DNA of 64,000 bases, from the NCBI RefSeq assembly GCF_001879205.1, contig NZ_MLFK01000006.1, positions 496,001 through 560,000 of the forward strand, read 5' to 3'. The notes under the pieces were generated by a model. It saw only the letters and a program-made list of their open reading frames with translations. It was not told the origin of the DNA and searched no databases. Positions 1 through 9,426 of the stretch are shown here, in pieces. The stretch is from Flavobacterium johnsoniae. GTDB taxonomy: Bacteria; Bacteroidota; Bacteroidia; Flavobacteriales; Flavobacteriaceae. Position 1 is the first letter of the stretch; each line of letters opens with the position of its first letter. Made by a program: the position numbers and the translations under genes.

Positions 1-1125
1 TACATGGTTTTTACCACAAAACACCATGACGGATTTAATATGTACGACACCAAATATTCTGATTATAAAGTAACAGACAAAGATTGTCCTTTCAGTACAA
101 ATCCAAAAGCAGATATTTTAAAAGAAGTTTTCACCGCTTTTAGAAATGAAAATATTTCAACAGGAGCGTATTTCTCTAAGCCAGACTGGCATAACGAAAA
201 TTACTGGGATCCGTATTTTCCTCCTTTCGACAGAAACGTAAATTACGATCCGTCACTTTATCCGGAAAAATGGCAGAAATATGTTGATTTCACCCACAAT
301 CAAATCTTAGAAATCCTTACCAACTACGGGAAAGTAGATATTTTATGGCTTGACGGAGGCTGGGTTAGAAAGAGAGATCAGCAGAACTTAAAAGAAAACT
401 ACGATGAAAAATTTGCTGAAAACGAATCAAAAAACGGTTTCATCAAACACAGAGTGGTAGATCAGGATCCGAAAATGGATGAACTGGTTGTCAAAGCACG
501 TCAAAAACAACCGGGATTAATAGTTGTGGACAGAGCAGTACATGGTAAAAACCAAAACTACTTAACTCCAGAGGGACGTGTTCCTGCCAAAACATTGCCT
601 TATCCTTGGGAGTCTTGTATCACTTCTGGCGGCGGCTGGTCGTATTCTCCAGATGCAAAATACATGACGGGAAGACAAGGAATTCATATGCTGATTGACA
701 TTGTTGCAAAAGGCGGAAACTTATTGCTAAACGTAGCGCCAAGTCCGGAAGGAGAATGGCAGCAAGGTGCTTATGATTTACTGCAGGCTTACGCAGACTG
801 GATGAAAGTAAACAACACAGCGATTTATGAAACAAAACCAATTGAGCCTTTTAAAGAAGACAATATCTGCTTTACACAAAATAAAACCGGAAATGTATTC
901 GCATTTTATTTAGCAAAAGACGGAGAAGATAAAATTCCTGCCGAAGTTACGGTGAAATCTATCAGTCCTAAAAAAGGAACGAAAATTACGATGTTAGGTT
1001 CTAAAACTTCTCTAAAGTGGACAAAAGAAGGAAATGGATTTAAAGTGGTAATTCCGGAAAGCCTTAGAAATAATTTACCTGCTAAAGAAGCATGGACTTT
1101 AAAAATTGAAGCTATTAACAGATAA
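1..1125 (+). CDS. Alpha-L-fucosidase, GH29 (5' end outside window)
   Basis: Hydrolyses terminal alpha-L-fucose from glycans. The reading frame is open from base 1, so the N-terminus and signal peptide lie outside the window; about 374 C-terminal residues are present. GH29 hallmarks are visible: TTKHHDGF at the first residues (substrate-binding histidines of the barrel) and DILWLDGGW about 115 residues in, whose Asp matches the family nucleophile. The last ~90 residues form the usual C-terminal beta-sandwich. The GH92 gene begins 4 bases after the stop, so the two are co-transcribed. Released fucose would suit the mutarotase encoded at 12.2 kb. The family is clear; the linkage specificity cannot be read from sequence. 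Confidence 0.93.
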   Translation, partial: YMVFTTKHHDGFNMYDTKYSDYKVTDKDCPFSTNPKADILKEVFTAFRNENISTGAYFSKPDWHNENYWDPYFPPFDRNVNYDPSLYPEKWQKYVDFTHNQILEILTNYGKVDILWLDGGWVRKRDQQNLKENYDEKFAENESKNGFIKHRVVDQDPKMDELVVKARQKQPGLIVVDRAVHGKNQNYLTPEGRVPAKTLPYPWESCITSGGGWSYSPDAKYMTGRQGIHMLIDIVAKGGNLLLNVAPSPEGEWQQGAYDLLQAYADWMKVNNTAIYETKPIEPFKEDNICFTQNKTGNVFAFYLAKDGEDKIPAEVTVKSISPKKGTKITMLGSKTSLKWTKEGNGFKVVIPESLRNNLPAKEAWTLKIEAINR

Positions 1126-1129
1126 GAAT

Positions 1130-3373
1130 ATGTTTTCAATACCAAAAATAATATCGAAAACAGCATGTAGTTTTTACATGCTGTTTTTTAGCATCACAAT
1201 GTTTGCACAAAATCCGGCAGATTTTGTAAATCCTTTTATTGGAACTTCCAATTTTGGAGCGGCTTTTCCAGGACCGATTGCGCCGCGCGGAATGGCAAGT
1301 ATCAGTCCGTTTAATGTAGCGGGAATAAAAAATACGCCAATGGAAAAAGACAGTCAATGGCTTTCTAATCCTTATGTAAATGAGAATACTTTTTTGACAG
1401 GATTTAGTCAGGTCAATTTAAGCGGTGTTGGCTGTCCGGAATTAGGCGTTATTTTATTAATGCCAACAACTGGTGAAGTTGAAATCGATCACTTAAAATA
1501 CGGTTCTACGTATTCTAATGAAGTGGCCAAAGCGGCATATTACAGCGTAAATATTGACAAGTACAAAGTAAAAGGAGAATTCACGGCTTCAAAACGAGTG
1601 GGAGTGAGCAGATTCACTTTCCCGAAAGGGCAATCCAACATTTTATTAAATCTTGGTTTAGGATTAACCAATGAAGAAGGTGCGATGATAAAAGTGGTTT
1701 CTTCGACAGAAATTGAAGGAATGCGTTCTGTTGGTTCGTTTTGTTATAACAGTCCGGAAGATGCTTATCCAGTTTACTTTGTTGCTAAATTTTCTAAACC
1801 TGCAGCCAAATTCGGTGTTTGGAAAAAACCAGCCAAATACAACGGTGTAGAAGCGCAGTGGATGGGCTATAACGGTAAAGCGAGAATGATGGAAAATACA
1901 ATCAAAACGGTTGTTGGCGATAGTATTGGAAGTTATTTCAGGTATAATTTTGATAAAGAAGAAACGGTTGAAGTGAAGATTGGAATTTCATACGTAAGTA
2001 TCGAAAATGCCCGTGAAAATTTAGAAAAAGAAGTTGGAACAAAATCTTTTGATGCGGTTTACAAAGAAACCTACAACGAATGGAACGAAGAACTTTCTAA
2101 AATTTCAGTTGAAGGCGGTTCTCAAGACGACAACACGATTTTTTACACGGCATTATATCACACTCTAATTCATCCTAATACTTTAAATGATTTTAACGGA
2201 GAATATCCAGTAATCAAACGAAGTAAAGTTGGTAAAACCAATGACACCCGTTATACCGTGTTTTCATTATGGGATACATACAGAAATGTGCATCAGTTGA
2301 TGTCATTGGTTTATCCAAAACAGCAATCTGATATGGTAAAAAGTATGCTTGACATGTTTGATGAAAACGGCTGGCTGCCCAAATGGGAACTAAATTCGAC
2401 AGAAACATTTACCATGGTTGGAGATCCGGCAAGTATTGTAATTACAGATACTTACCTCAAAGGAATTCATGATTTTGATGTTCAGAAAGCGTATTATGCG
2501 ATGCTGAAAGGAGCAGACCAGATTGAAAATAATCCGCTTCGTCCGGGGTTGAAAGATTATATCAAAAAAGGATATTTGACAACCGACAGCAAAGGACCGG
2601 TTTCGACCACTCAGGAATATAATATTTCAGATTACGCTGTATCGCTTATGGCCAACGAATTTGGTGACAAAGAAAATGTAAAACGTTTTAAAAACCGTTC
2701 GTTGTCCTATAGAAAATTATTTGATAAGAATTTGAATTTACTTCGCCCAAGAATTGCAAACGGAGATTGGTATGAGCCTTTTGATCCTGCTTCTGGAGCT
2801 AACTTTGAAGAAAATGTTGGTTTTATCGAAGGAAATGCATGGCAATATAATTTTATGGTTCCTCACGACATTAAGGGATTAATGAAATTAATGGGGGGCG
2901 ATAAAGCTTTTTCGGCACAATTGCAGAAAATTTTCGACAGCAAACAATTTGATATGGCAAACGAACCAGATATTGCCAATCCGTATTTGTTTAATTATGT
3001 GAAAGGTGAGGAGTATAAAGCCCAGGAAACTGTAAAGAAATTGGTCCGCGAATATTTCAAAAATGAACCAAAAGGATTACCAGGTAATGATGATACAGGA
3101 ACGATGTCGGCCTGGTTGGTTTATTCGATGATGGGAATTTATCCAATATCGCCAGGAGATCCAATTTACACTATTACAGCGCCAATGTTTCATAGAGTGA
3201 CGATCAAATTAGATCCAAGATATTATAAAAAAGAAAGCATTGTAATTGAAAGACAAATCAATAATGATGGGAAAATCAATTCGATTGAGCTAAACGGAAA
3301 AACACTTAACAGCTTTTTTATTTCGCACGAAGATTTTGTGAATGGAACAAAGCTTAAAGTGATTCAAAACTAA
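1130..3373 (+). CDS. Alpha-mannosidase, GH92, exported
   Basis: A calcium-dependent exo-alpha-mannosidase of the kind that trims mannans and N-glycans. I place the start at the ATG at 1130, which directly gives a signal peptide (MFSIPKI, hydrophobic core, ending FAQ); the upstream in-frame ATG at 1106 overlaps the fucosidase end and adds a poor leader. GH92 motifs are present: VNPFIGT near the mature N-terminus, LWDTYRN about residue 390, GNAWQYNF about residue 580 and GLPGNDDTGTMSAW near residue 670, which holds the acidic residues of the active site. The length of about 747 aa is normal for the family. It sits between the GH29 and GH3 genes on the same strand with tiny gaps. Confidence 0.96.
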   Translation: MFSIPKIISKTACSFYMLFFSITMFAQNPADFVNPFIGTSNFGAAFPGPIAPRGMASISPFNVAGIKNTPMEKDSQWLSNPYVNENTFLTGFSQVNLSGVGCPELGVILLMPTTGEVEIDHLKYGSTYSNEVAKAAYYSVNIDKYKVKGEFTASKRVGVSRFTFPKGQSNILLNLGLGLTNEEGAMIKVVSSTEIEGMRSVGSFCYNSPEDAYPVYFVAKFSKPAAKFGVWKKPAKYNGVEAQWMGYNGKARMMENTIKTVVGDSIGSYFRYNFDKEETVEVKIGISYVSIENARENLEKEVGTKSFDAVYKETYNEWNEELSKISVEGGSQDDNTIFYTALYHTLIHPNTLNDFNGEYPVIKRSKVGKTNDTRYTVFSLWDTYRNVHQLMSLVYPKQQSDMVKSMLDMFDENGWLPKWELNSTETFTMVGDPASIVITDTYLKGIHDFDVQKAYYAMLKGADQIENNPLRPGLKDYIKKGYLTTDSKGPVSTTQEYNISDYAVSLMANEFGDKENVKRFKNRSLSYRKLFDKNLNLLRPRIANGDWYEPFDPASGANFEENVGFIEGNAWQYNFMVPHDIKGLMKLMGGDKAFSAQLQKIFDSKQFDMANEPDIANPYLFNYVKGEEYKAQETVKKLVREYFKNEPKGLPGNDDTGTMSAWLVYSMMGIYPISPGDPIYTITAPMFHRVTIKLDPRYYKKESIVIERQINNDGKINSIELNGKTLNSFFISHEDFVNGTKLKVIQN

Positions 3374-3404
3374 ACACACACACACAACTATGTTACAATT
3401 AAGA

Positions 3405-6050
3405 ATGAAGAAAACGGCCATTATTTTTGTAATGGCTGTTGGTTTTTTAAACCAAACCCATGCCCAGAAAAAGTATCCTTACCAGGATGTAAAAACACCT
3501 GTTGAAGACAGAGTAAAAGACTTGTTGAGCCGTATGACACTTGAAGAAAAAGTACGTCAGATGGATATGTACAGAGGAGATTTTTTTAAAGAAAAAGAAG
3601 ATTTCGCCAAATCTAAATCGGCAGAAAAAATTGGAAAATTAGGAATTGGAGCTATTCATGATCTTTACCCGCGTTCGGCAAAAATGATCAATGATTTGCA
3701 AACTAATGTAATAAAAGGAAATCGTTGGGGAATTCCTGCACTTATTATGTGCGAGATGCTTCACGGTTATTTAGATGAAGGAAGTACGGCTTTCCCAATG
3801 AACATCGGACTTGGAGCAACTTGGGACGTTAATGTAATGGACAAAGTTGGAAAAGTAATTGGTATGGAAGCCAGAGCGCATGGAGTTCATTTTGGTTTCG
3901 GGCCAAACTTAGATTTAGGACGCGAACCAAGATGGGGAAGAGTTGCCGAAACTTTTGGAGAAGATGCTTACTTAAATAGTGAAATTGGTTTGGCATTTAT
4001 CAAAGGATTACAGGGAGATGATTTAAAATCGGATCGCTCTATTATTGCTGAACCAAAACACTTTGCGGTTCACGGTATTCCGCAGGCGGGAGGAAATTCT
4101 TCGCCAATTTTAGTTGGAGAACGTTCTGCCAGAGAAGACCATTTACCATCTTTCCAAAAAGCATTTACAAAAGGTGGTGCGTTAGGAACCATGTGTGCGT
4201 ATTCTGAATTAGACGGAATTCCTTGTGCTGCCAACCACTGGTTATTGACAGATGTTTTAAGAAAAGAATGGGGTTTTAAAGGAATTGTTGTATCAGATTT
4301 AGGAGCCATTAAATATATCCAAACGACTCACAAAGTGGCTGATTCTCCAAAAGATGCTATTAGAGAAGCGGTTTCATCTGGTGTTGATATGCAGTTTTAT
4401 GATTTTAGTAATGAATTCTGGCAGAATACCATTATTGAATTAGTAAATGAAAAAAAATTGACAATGGAAAATATCGACCGTGCAGCGGGAGGCGTTTTAC
4501 GTTTAAAATTTTTATTGGGATTATTTGAAAATCCATACACCGATAAAAATCTGATTAAAGAGCGTTTTCATACTAAAGAAAACCAAGCCGTTGCTTTAGA
4601 AGCTGCTCAAAAATCAATGATATTGCTGAAAAATGACAATAATATTTTACCGTTGAGTAAAAGTATTAAAAATATTGCCGTTATCGGACCAAATGCAAAC
4701 GCTTCAAGAATGGGAGGCTATGCTCCTAAAAATAGTGTTGGAGTTACAGTTTTCGAAGGCGTTCAGCAAGTAATGGGAAAAACTGCCAATGTAGTTTATG
4801 AAGAAGGTGTTCCTTTAATTGTGAAAGGACAAATTATTCCATCTAAATATTTATTTACTCCAGACGAGGCTCAAAACGGATTAAAAGGAGAATATTTCAA
4901 TAACAGAAATCTTGAAGGAACTCCAGCATTGATTCGTATTGATAATCAGTTAGAGTTTGACTGGCCTTGGGCTCCTGGAGACGGTGTAAATGTGGATGAT
5001 TTTTCGATCAGATGGACAGGATTTTTAAAATCAGATCAGGCACTTGACGGATGGTTAGGTTTAAGTTCTGACGACGGAATCAGAATGTATATCGATGACC
5101 AATTGGTAATTGACAATTGGACTAAAGGTGCGACAAGCATGGTGACGGTTCCAAAAAATATAGAAAAAGGTAAAAAATACAAAGTCCGCATTGAAATGTG
5201 GGAAGGAGGCTGGGGTGCCAGAGCGCATTTCCGTTGGAATTTAGAAAAAGTAAACTTACAGCCGGCTATCGAAGCTGCTAAAAAAGCTGATGTTGCGATT
5301 GTAGTTTTAGGAGAATCTAACGAGCTGGTAGAAGAAAACAGAGACGTTGCGTCTTTAGATTTATTTGGAATACAACAGCAATTGATCGAAGAGATTCAAA
5401 AAACGGGAACACCTGTAGTTTGTGTATTATTAAACGGTCGTCCGCTTTCTACAAACTGGATTGCAGAAAATATTCCAGCAGTTATTGAAGGATGGTTCCC
5501 AGGAGAATTTGGAGGAAGAGCCGTTGCCGATGTTTTATTTGGAGATTACAATCCAGCAGGAAGATTGCCAATAACAGTTCCAAAATCGGTTGGGCAGTTA
5601 CCTATATATTACAACCAAAAACCATCTGCGATACATAAATATGTAGCAGAAAGCGAACATCCACTATATTCATTCGGTTTTGGATTGAGTTACACGAAGT
5701 TTGAATATTCAAATTTAAAAATCAGTTCTAAGGAAATTAAACCAAACGGAGAATTGAAAGTTTCTGTTGATGTTAAAAACACAGGAGATAGAGATGGGGA
5801 TGAAGTGGTACAATTGTATATTAATGATGTTTACAGCTCTGTTACCACTCCGGAAAAAACGTTAAAAGGATTCAAAAGATTAAATATCAAAAAAGGGGAA
5901 ATTAAAAATATTGAATTTACACTTACGCCAGATGAGCTATCTCTTTGGAACAGAGAAATGAAGAGTGTTGTTGAGCCGGGAGATTTTGAAGTAATGGTGG
6001 GCGGAAATTCGACAGATTTACTTAAAACTACTTTTAAGGTTTTGAACTAA
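3405..6050 (+). CDS. Beta-glycosidase, GH3 with inserted PA14 domain, exported
   Basis: Three-domain GH3 enzyme, most often a beta-glucosidase or beta-xylosidase. I choose the ATG at 3405 because it opens a clean signal peptide (MKKTAIIF...THAQ); an upstream ATG at 3390 adds five residues. The N-terminal barrel contains GFGPNLDLGREPRWGR and KHFAVHG, and the nucleophile motif VVSDLGA lies near residue 300. A PA14 domain (GLKGEYFNNRNLEG to ARAHFRWN) is inserted in the second domain at roughly residues 485-615, a known arrangement that shapes the active site towards oligosaccharides. A fibronectin-III-like domain ends the protein. An (AC)6 run lies just upstream at 3374-3385. Substrate is inferred only from context. 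Confidence 0.95.
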   Translation: MKKTAIIFVMAVGFLNQTHAQKKYPYQDVKTPVEDRVKDLLSRMTLEEKVRQMDMYRGDFFKEKEDFAKSKSAEKIGKLGIGAIHDLYPRSAKMINDLQTNVIKGNRWGIPALIMCEMLHGYLDEGSTAFPMNIGLGATWDVNVMDKVGKVIGMEARAHGVHFGFGPNLDLGREPRWGRVAETFGEDAYLNSEIGLAFIKGLQGDDLKSDRSIIAEPKHFAVHGIPQAGGNSSPILVGERSAREDHLPSFQKAFTKGGALGTMCAYSELDGIPCAANHWLLTDVLRKEWGFKGIVVSDLGAIKYIQTTHKVADSPKDAIREAVSSGVDMQFYDFSNEFWQNTIIELVNEKKLTMENIDRAAGGVLRLKFLLGLFENPYTDKNLIKERFHTKENQAVALEAAQKSMILLKNDNNILPLSKSIKNIAVIGPNANASRMGGYAPKNSVGVTVFEGVQQVMGKTANVVYEEGVPLIVKGQIIPSKYLFTPDEAQNGLKGEYFNNRNLEGTPALIRIDNQLEFDWPWAPGDGVNVDDFSIRWTGFLKSDQALDGWLGLSSDDGIRMYIDDQLVIDNWTKGATSMVTVPKNIEKGKKYKVRIEMWEGGWGARAHFRWNLEKVNLQPAIEAAKKADVAIVVLGESNELVEENRDVASLDLFGIQQQLIEEIQKTGTPVVCVLLNGRPLSTNWIAENIPAVIEGWFPGEFGGRAVADVLFGDYNPAGRLPITVPKSVGQLPIYYNQKPSAIHKYVAESEHPLYSFGFGLSYTKFEYSNLKISSKEIKPNGELKVSVDVKNTGDRDGDEVVQLYINDVYSSVTTPEKTLKGFKRLNIKKGEIKNIEFTLTPDELSLWNREMKSVVEPGDFEVMVGGNSTDLLKTTFKVLN

Positions 6051-6151
6051 AATCTGTAAAAAGAAATAATATGTTTAACGATTAAGAGAATTAAAAAAGA
6101 ATGCTGTTGAAAAAATGGGAAATCAGTTAGATTAATTCGAAAAGAAGTTTC

Positions 6152-6205
6152 ATAAATAAAGAGGATTAAGATTACAATTTAAACGTTTTAATCCTCTTAA
6201 TTTAT
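6152..6205. terminator. Long inverted repeat after the GH3 gene
   Basis: Two 18-base arms (6152-6169 and 6188-6205) are complementary with a single mismatch, separated by an 18-base AT-rich loop. It lies 100 bases after the GH3 stop and about 110 before SusC. It could end transcription of the hydrolase genes or act as an attenuator before susC. There is no strong T-run, so a factor-independent terminator is not certain. Confidence 0.5.
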
Positions 6206-6263
6206 AAATGTATTCCCAACACCTTTTCAAAATTGTCATTTGTCGAAATTTTAATTTGTTAAC

Positions 6264-6291
6264 AGAATGTATTCTTAAGTTTAACATGTTA
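6264..6291. promoter_or_regulatory. Palindromic sites upstream of susC
   Basis: Two short palindromes lie 23-50 bases before the SusC start: AGAATGTATTCT at 6264-6275 and TAACATGTTA at 6282-6291. Their position suits a regulator or leader structure. AT-rich DNA gives such palindromes by chance, so confidence is low. Confidence 0.2.
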
Positions 6292-6313
6292 TTAACTCAA
6301 AAAACAACTTAAT

Positions 6314-9300
6314 ATGATCAAGAACGTACTAAAATTACTGTTTGTCATATGCTTATTTGGATTTCAAAATCTGGAAGCACAAACAACAGTAAAAGGAACG
6401 ATAACAGATGCCCAAAGCGGAATTCCGATTCCGGGAGCAAATGTTATTGTTAAAGGAACAAAAACAAGTGCATCATCAGATTTTGATGGTAAATACTCAA
6501 TTACGGTTCCCAATCAATCAGCAGTTTTGGTTTTCTCTTATGTTGGTTCAGCTTCAAAAGAAGTAGCCGTAGGAACTCAAACTACAATTAATGCGGCTTT
6601 AGGCGCTGCAACACAGCAATTAGGAGAAGTAGTAGTTACGGCTCTTGGTATTAAAAGAGAGAAAAAAGCAATTACGTATTCGGCTCAAAACATTTCAGTA
6701 GACGAGCTTTCAGAAGCAAGATCTTTAAACGTTGCCAACTCACTTTCAGGTAAAGTTGCGGGTCTTAACTTCTCTACGACATCAAATGGTGTTGGTTCTT
6801 CTTCCAGAATTACATTAAGAGGTAACAGATCGCTTACTGGTAACAACCAGCCTCTTTATGTAGTTGATGGTGTGCCAATTAGTAACGGAACCGGCGCAGG
6901 AAATGACAATGCTGATACAGGAGGTACCACACAGCCTGATGGTATTTCGAACATTAACCCGGAGGATATTGCTTCGATGACCGTTTTAAAAGGACCATCG
7001 GCAGCAGCACTTTACGGAACCAGAGCAAGTAATGGTGTTATCGTTATTACTACAAAATCCGGTAAAGCAGGAAAAACTTCAGTTACGTTGTCATCTAACT
7101 TTATGGCTTCATCTGCTTATGATTTAGTAAATTTTCAAAATGAATACGGACAGGGAGATTTAGGAAACTACAGTTCTTCATCTACTTCAAGCTGGGGACC
7201 AAAGTTTGACGGAAGACAAGTACCGGCATGGCAGCTAGTTCGTAATCCTAATTATGCAGGACCAGCAACTACAGATTACACAGCACAGCCAAATAACGTT
7301 CAGGATTTCTACAAAACGGGTTATAACTTAGCAAATACATTGGCTATTACATCTGGAAATGAAAAAGCGCAGGGTTATTTCTCATACACAAATACACGTG
7401 CAGAAGGTATTGTGGGAGGGAATCAATTAGATAGACACAATCTTAATTTAAGATTTACAAGTAAGCTTACAGACAAATTATCATTAGATGCAAAAACAAA
7501 CTACATTGTTCAGGACATCGATAATTTATTAAAAACAGGAGAAGAATCGATTGGTACTTCTGCTTATTTACTGCCTCGTAGTATTAAATACAATGATTAT
7601 AAAGATTTTGAATTTACTGACGCTGCAGGACAACTACAAAAAAATTACTTTGTAGATCAGGCCGGAACTCCTGGAGGAAATCCATTTTGGTCAGCATTAC
7701 GCGACAATGACCGTCAGGATAAAAGAAACAGATTCATAGGTCTTGCTTCTCTTAAATATGATTTTACAAATACTTTAAGCTTACAAGTTAGAGGAGGTTT
7801 GGATCAAACCACCAATAAAATCATTACAAAAAAATATGCTACTGTAGAGTTTAACCAAAATGTGGGTAACTACAATGAGTTTTATGAAACAGCAACAGAA
7901 TTCAATACAGATGCTTTACTTTCTTATAACGAGAAATTTGGAGATTTCTCTGTAGGAATCAATGCTGGTGCGAGTATATTAAAACAAAACAGTTCTTCAT
8001 TAAGTTCCGGAGGACGTTTAGGAAAAAGAAATTATTTTGCCATGTCGAATGTGCCTGATGTGACTTCAACATCAGCAACTTCAGAAAGACAAATTAACTC
8101 TGTTTATGGTTTCTCTCAAATCGGATTTAGAAATTATTTGTTTTTAGATTTAACGGCAAGAAATGACTGGTCTTCTGCTTTACCTGCAGACAACAGATCA
8201 TTCTTTTATCCTTCTGTAGGTTTATCCGGAGTTATTTCTGATATGGTTACATTACCGGAAGTTATCAGCTTTGCTAAATTAAGAGCGTCTTATGCAAAAG
8301 TGGGTAATGATACAGATCCTTATCAAACAAGCTCAAGATTAAGATATATTGGCGGTAACGGAGGTGTTTTGTTTCCACAGTCAACTGCCGGAAACCCGAA
8401 TTTGAGACCAGAAATGTCTAACTCTATTGAATTTGGTGCAGATATTAGATTTTTCAAAAGCCGTTTAGGATTAGATGTTACTTATTTCCAAACCAATACA
8501 AAAGATCAAATCTTCTACATCAATACTCCGGAATCTTCGTCAAAAGAAAGAGCGATTGTTAACGGCGGGGAGATTCAAAATAAAGGTTTTGAGGTTGTGC
8601 TTACAGCAACTCCAATTCAAACAGAAAACTTTACCTGGGATATTACAACAAACTTTGCAACTTATAAATCTGAAGTAAAATCAATTTACGGAGGAAGAGA
8701 CGAATTAGTTTTAGGTCAGGGAAGATTAGTGAGAAGTAAAGTGGTATTAGGTGGTGAATACGGAGATTTATATGTAAAAGGTTTCAAAAGAGATCCGGAA
8801 GGAAACATAATCGTAAACAGTGCAGGTCTTCCAATCGCAACGAATTCATTTGATGTTAGAGCTGGTAATTTTAATCCAGACTGGACAGCAGGTTTTAGAA
8901 ACAATTTCAAATACAAAGATTTCTCTTTAAGTTTCCTTATTGATTTTAGAATTGGCGGTGAAGTTGTTTCTTATACACAGGCTAGAATGGCAGGTTTAGG
9001 AGTAAGTGATATTACACTTGACGGCAGAGCAGGAGGAATCGTTGTTCCTGGTGTAGTAGACAATGGTAACGGAACTTATTCGCCAAATACAACAAGCATT
9101 ACAGCAGAACAATACTGGACTTCAATTGGACAAAGAGATCCGTTGGCAGAACCTTTTATCTATGATGCTACAAACATTAGATTAAGAGAACTTGTTTTAG
9201 GTTATTCGCTGCCAAAACGTCTTTTAGGTGATTCAGGTTTTTCAAGTATTGATTTCTCACTGGTAGGAAGAAATTTATTCTTCTTCGTGAATAAAGCTAA

Positions 9301-9409
9301 ATATTTTGATCCAGAAGCAGGTGCTGGTACAGGAAACCTGCAAGGTGTAGAGTCTTTCAACATTCCTTCGACGAGAGATTATGGGGTAAATGTTAAATTT
9401 GGATTTTAA
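6314..9409 (+). CDS. SusC/RagA-type TonB-dependent transporter
   Basis: Outer-membrane channel that imports oligosaccharides together with its SusD lid. It has a signal peptide (to LEAQ), an N-terminal carboxypeptidase-regulatory-like domain (TVKGTITDAQSGIPIPGANV, residues ~25-105), then the plug with the family motif around RNPLYVVDG-like QPLYVVDGVPI and ALYGTRASNGVI, and a C-terminal beta-barrel ending in an aromatic residue (VKFGF). At 1031 aa it has normal length. SusD follows 17 bases downstream. There is no anti-sigma-interacting N-terminal extension, so control by a hybrid two-component or other regulator outside this segment is more likely than a sigma/anti-sigma pair. Confidence 0.97.
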   Translation: MIKNVLKLLFVICLFGFQNLEAQTTVKGTITDAQSGIPIPGANVIVKGTKTSASSDFDGKYSITVPNQSAVLVFSYVGSASKEVAVGTQTTINAALGAATQQLGEVVVTALGIKREKKAITYSAQNISVDELSEARSLNVANSLSGKVAGLNFSTTSNGVGSSSRITLRGNRSLTGNNQPLYVVDGVPISNGTGAGNDNADTGGTTQPDGISNINPEDIASMTVLKGPSAAALYGTRASNGVIVITTKSGKAGKTSVTLSSNFMASSAYDLVNFQNEYGQGDLGNYSSSSTSSWGPKFDGRQVPAWQLVRNPNYAGPATTDYTAQPNNVQDFYKTGYNLANTLAITSGNEKAQGYFSYTNTRAEGIVGGNQLDRHNLNLRFTSKLTDKLSLDAKTNYIVQDIDNLLKTGEESIGTSAYLLPRSIKYNDYKDFEFTDAAGQLQKNYFVDQAGTPGGNPFWSALRDNDRQDKRNRFIGLASLKYDFTNTLSLQVRGGLDQTTNKIITKKYATVEFNQNVGNYNEFYETATEFNTDALLSYNEKFGDFSVGINAGASILKQNSSSLSSGGRLGKRNYFAMSNVPDVTSTSATSERQINSVYGFSQIGFRNYLFLDLTARNDWSSALPADNRSFFYPSVGLSGVISDMVTLPEVISFAKLRASYAKVGNDTDPYQTSSRLRYIGGNGGVLFPQSTAGNPNLRPEMSNSIEFGADIRFFKSRLGLDVTYFQTNTKDQIFYINTPESSSKERAIVNGGEIQNKGFEVVLTATPIQTENFTWDITTNFATYKSEVKSIYGGRDELVLGQGRLVRSKVVLGGEYGDLYVKGFKRDPEGNIIVNSAGLPIATNSFDVRAGNFNPDWTAGFRNNFKYKDFSLSFLIDFRIGGEVVSYTQARMAGLGVSDITLDGRAGGIVVPGVVDNGNGTYSPNTTSITAEQYWTSIGQRDPLAEPFIYDATNIRLRELVLGYSLPKRLLGDSGFSSIDFSLVGRNLFFFVNKAKYFDPEAGAGTGNLQGVESFNIPSTRDYGVNVKFGF

Positions 9410-9426
9410 TTAAAAAAAGAGATATC

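Noticed and set aside
1106..1130. Upstream start for the GH92 gene at 1106
   Set aside because: It overlaps the fucosidase end and puts charged residues before the signal peptide; the ATG at 1130 gives a normal leader.
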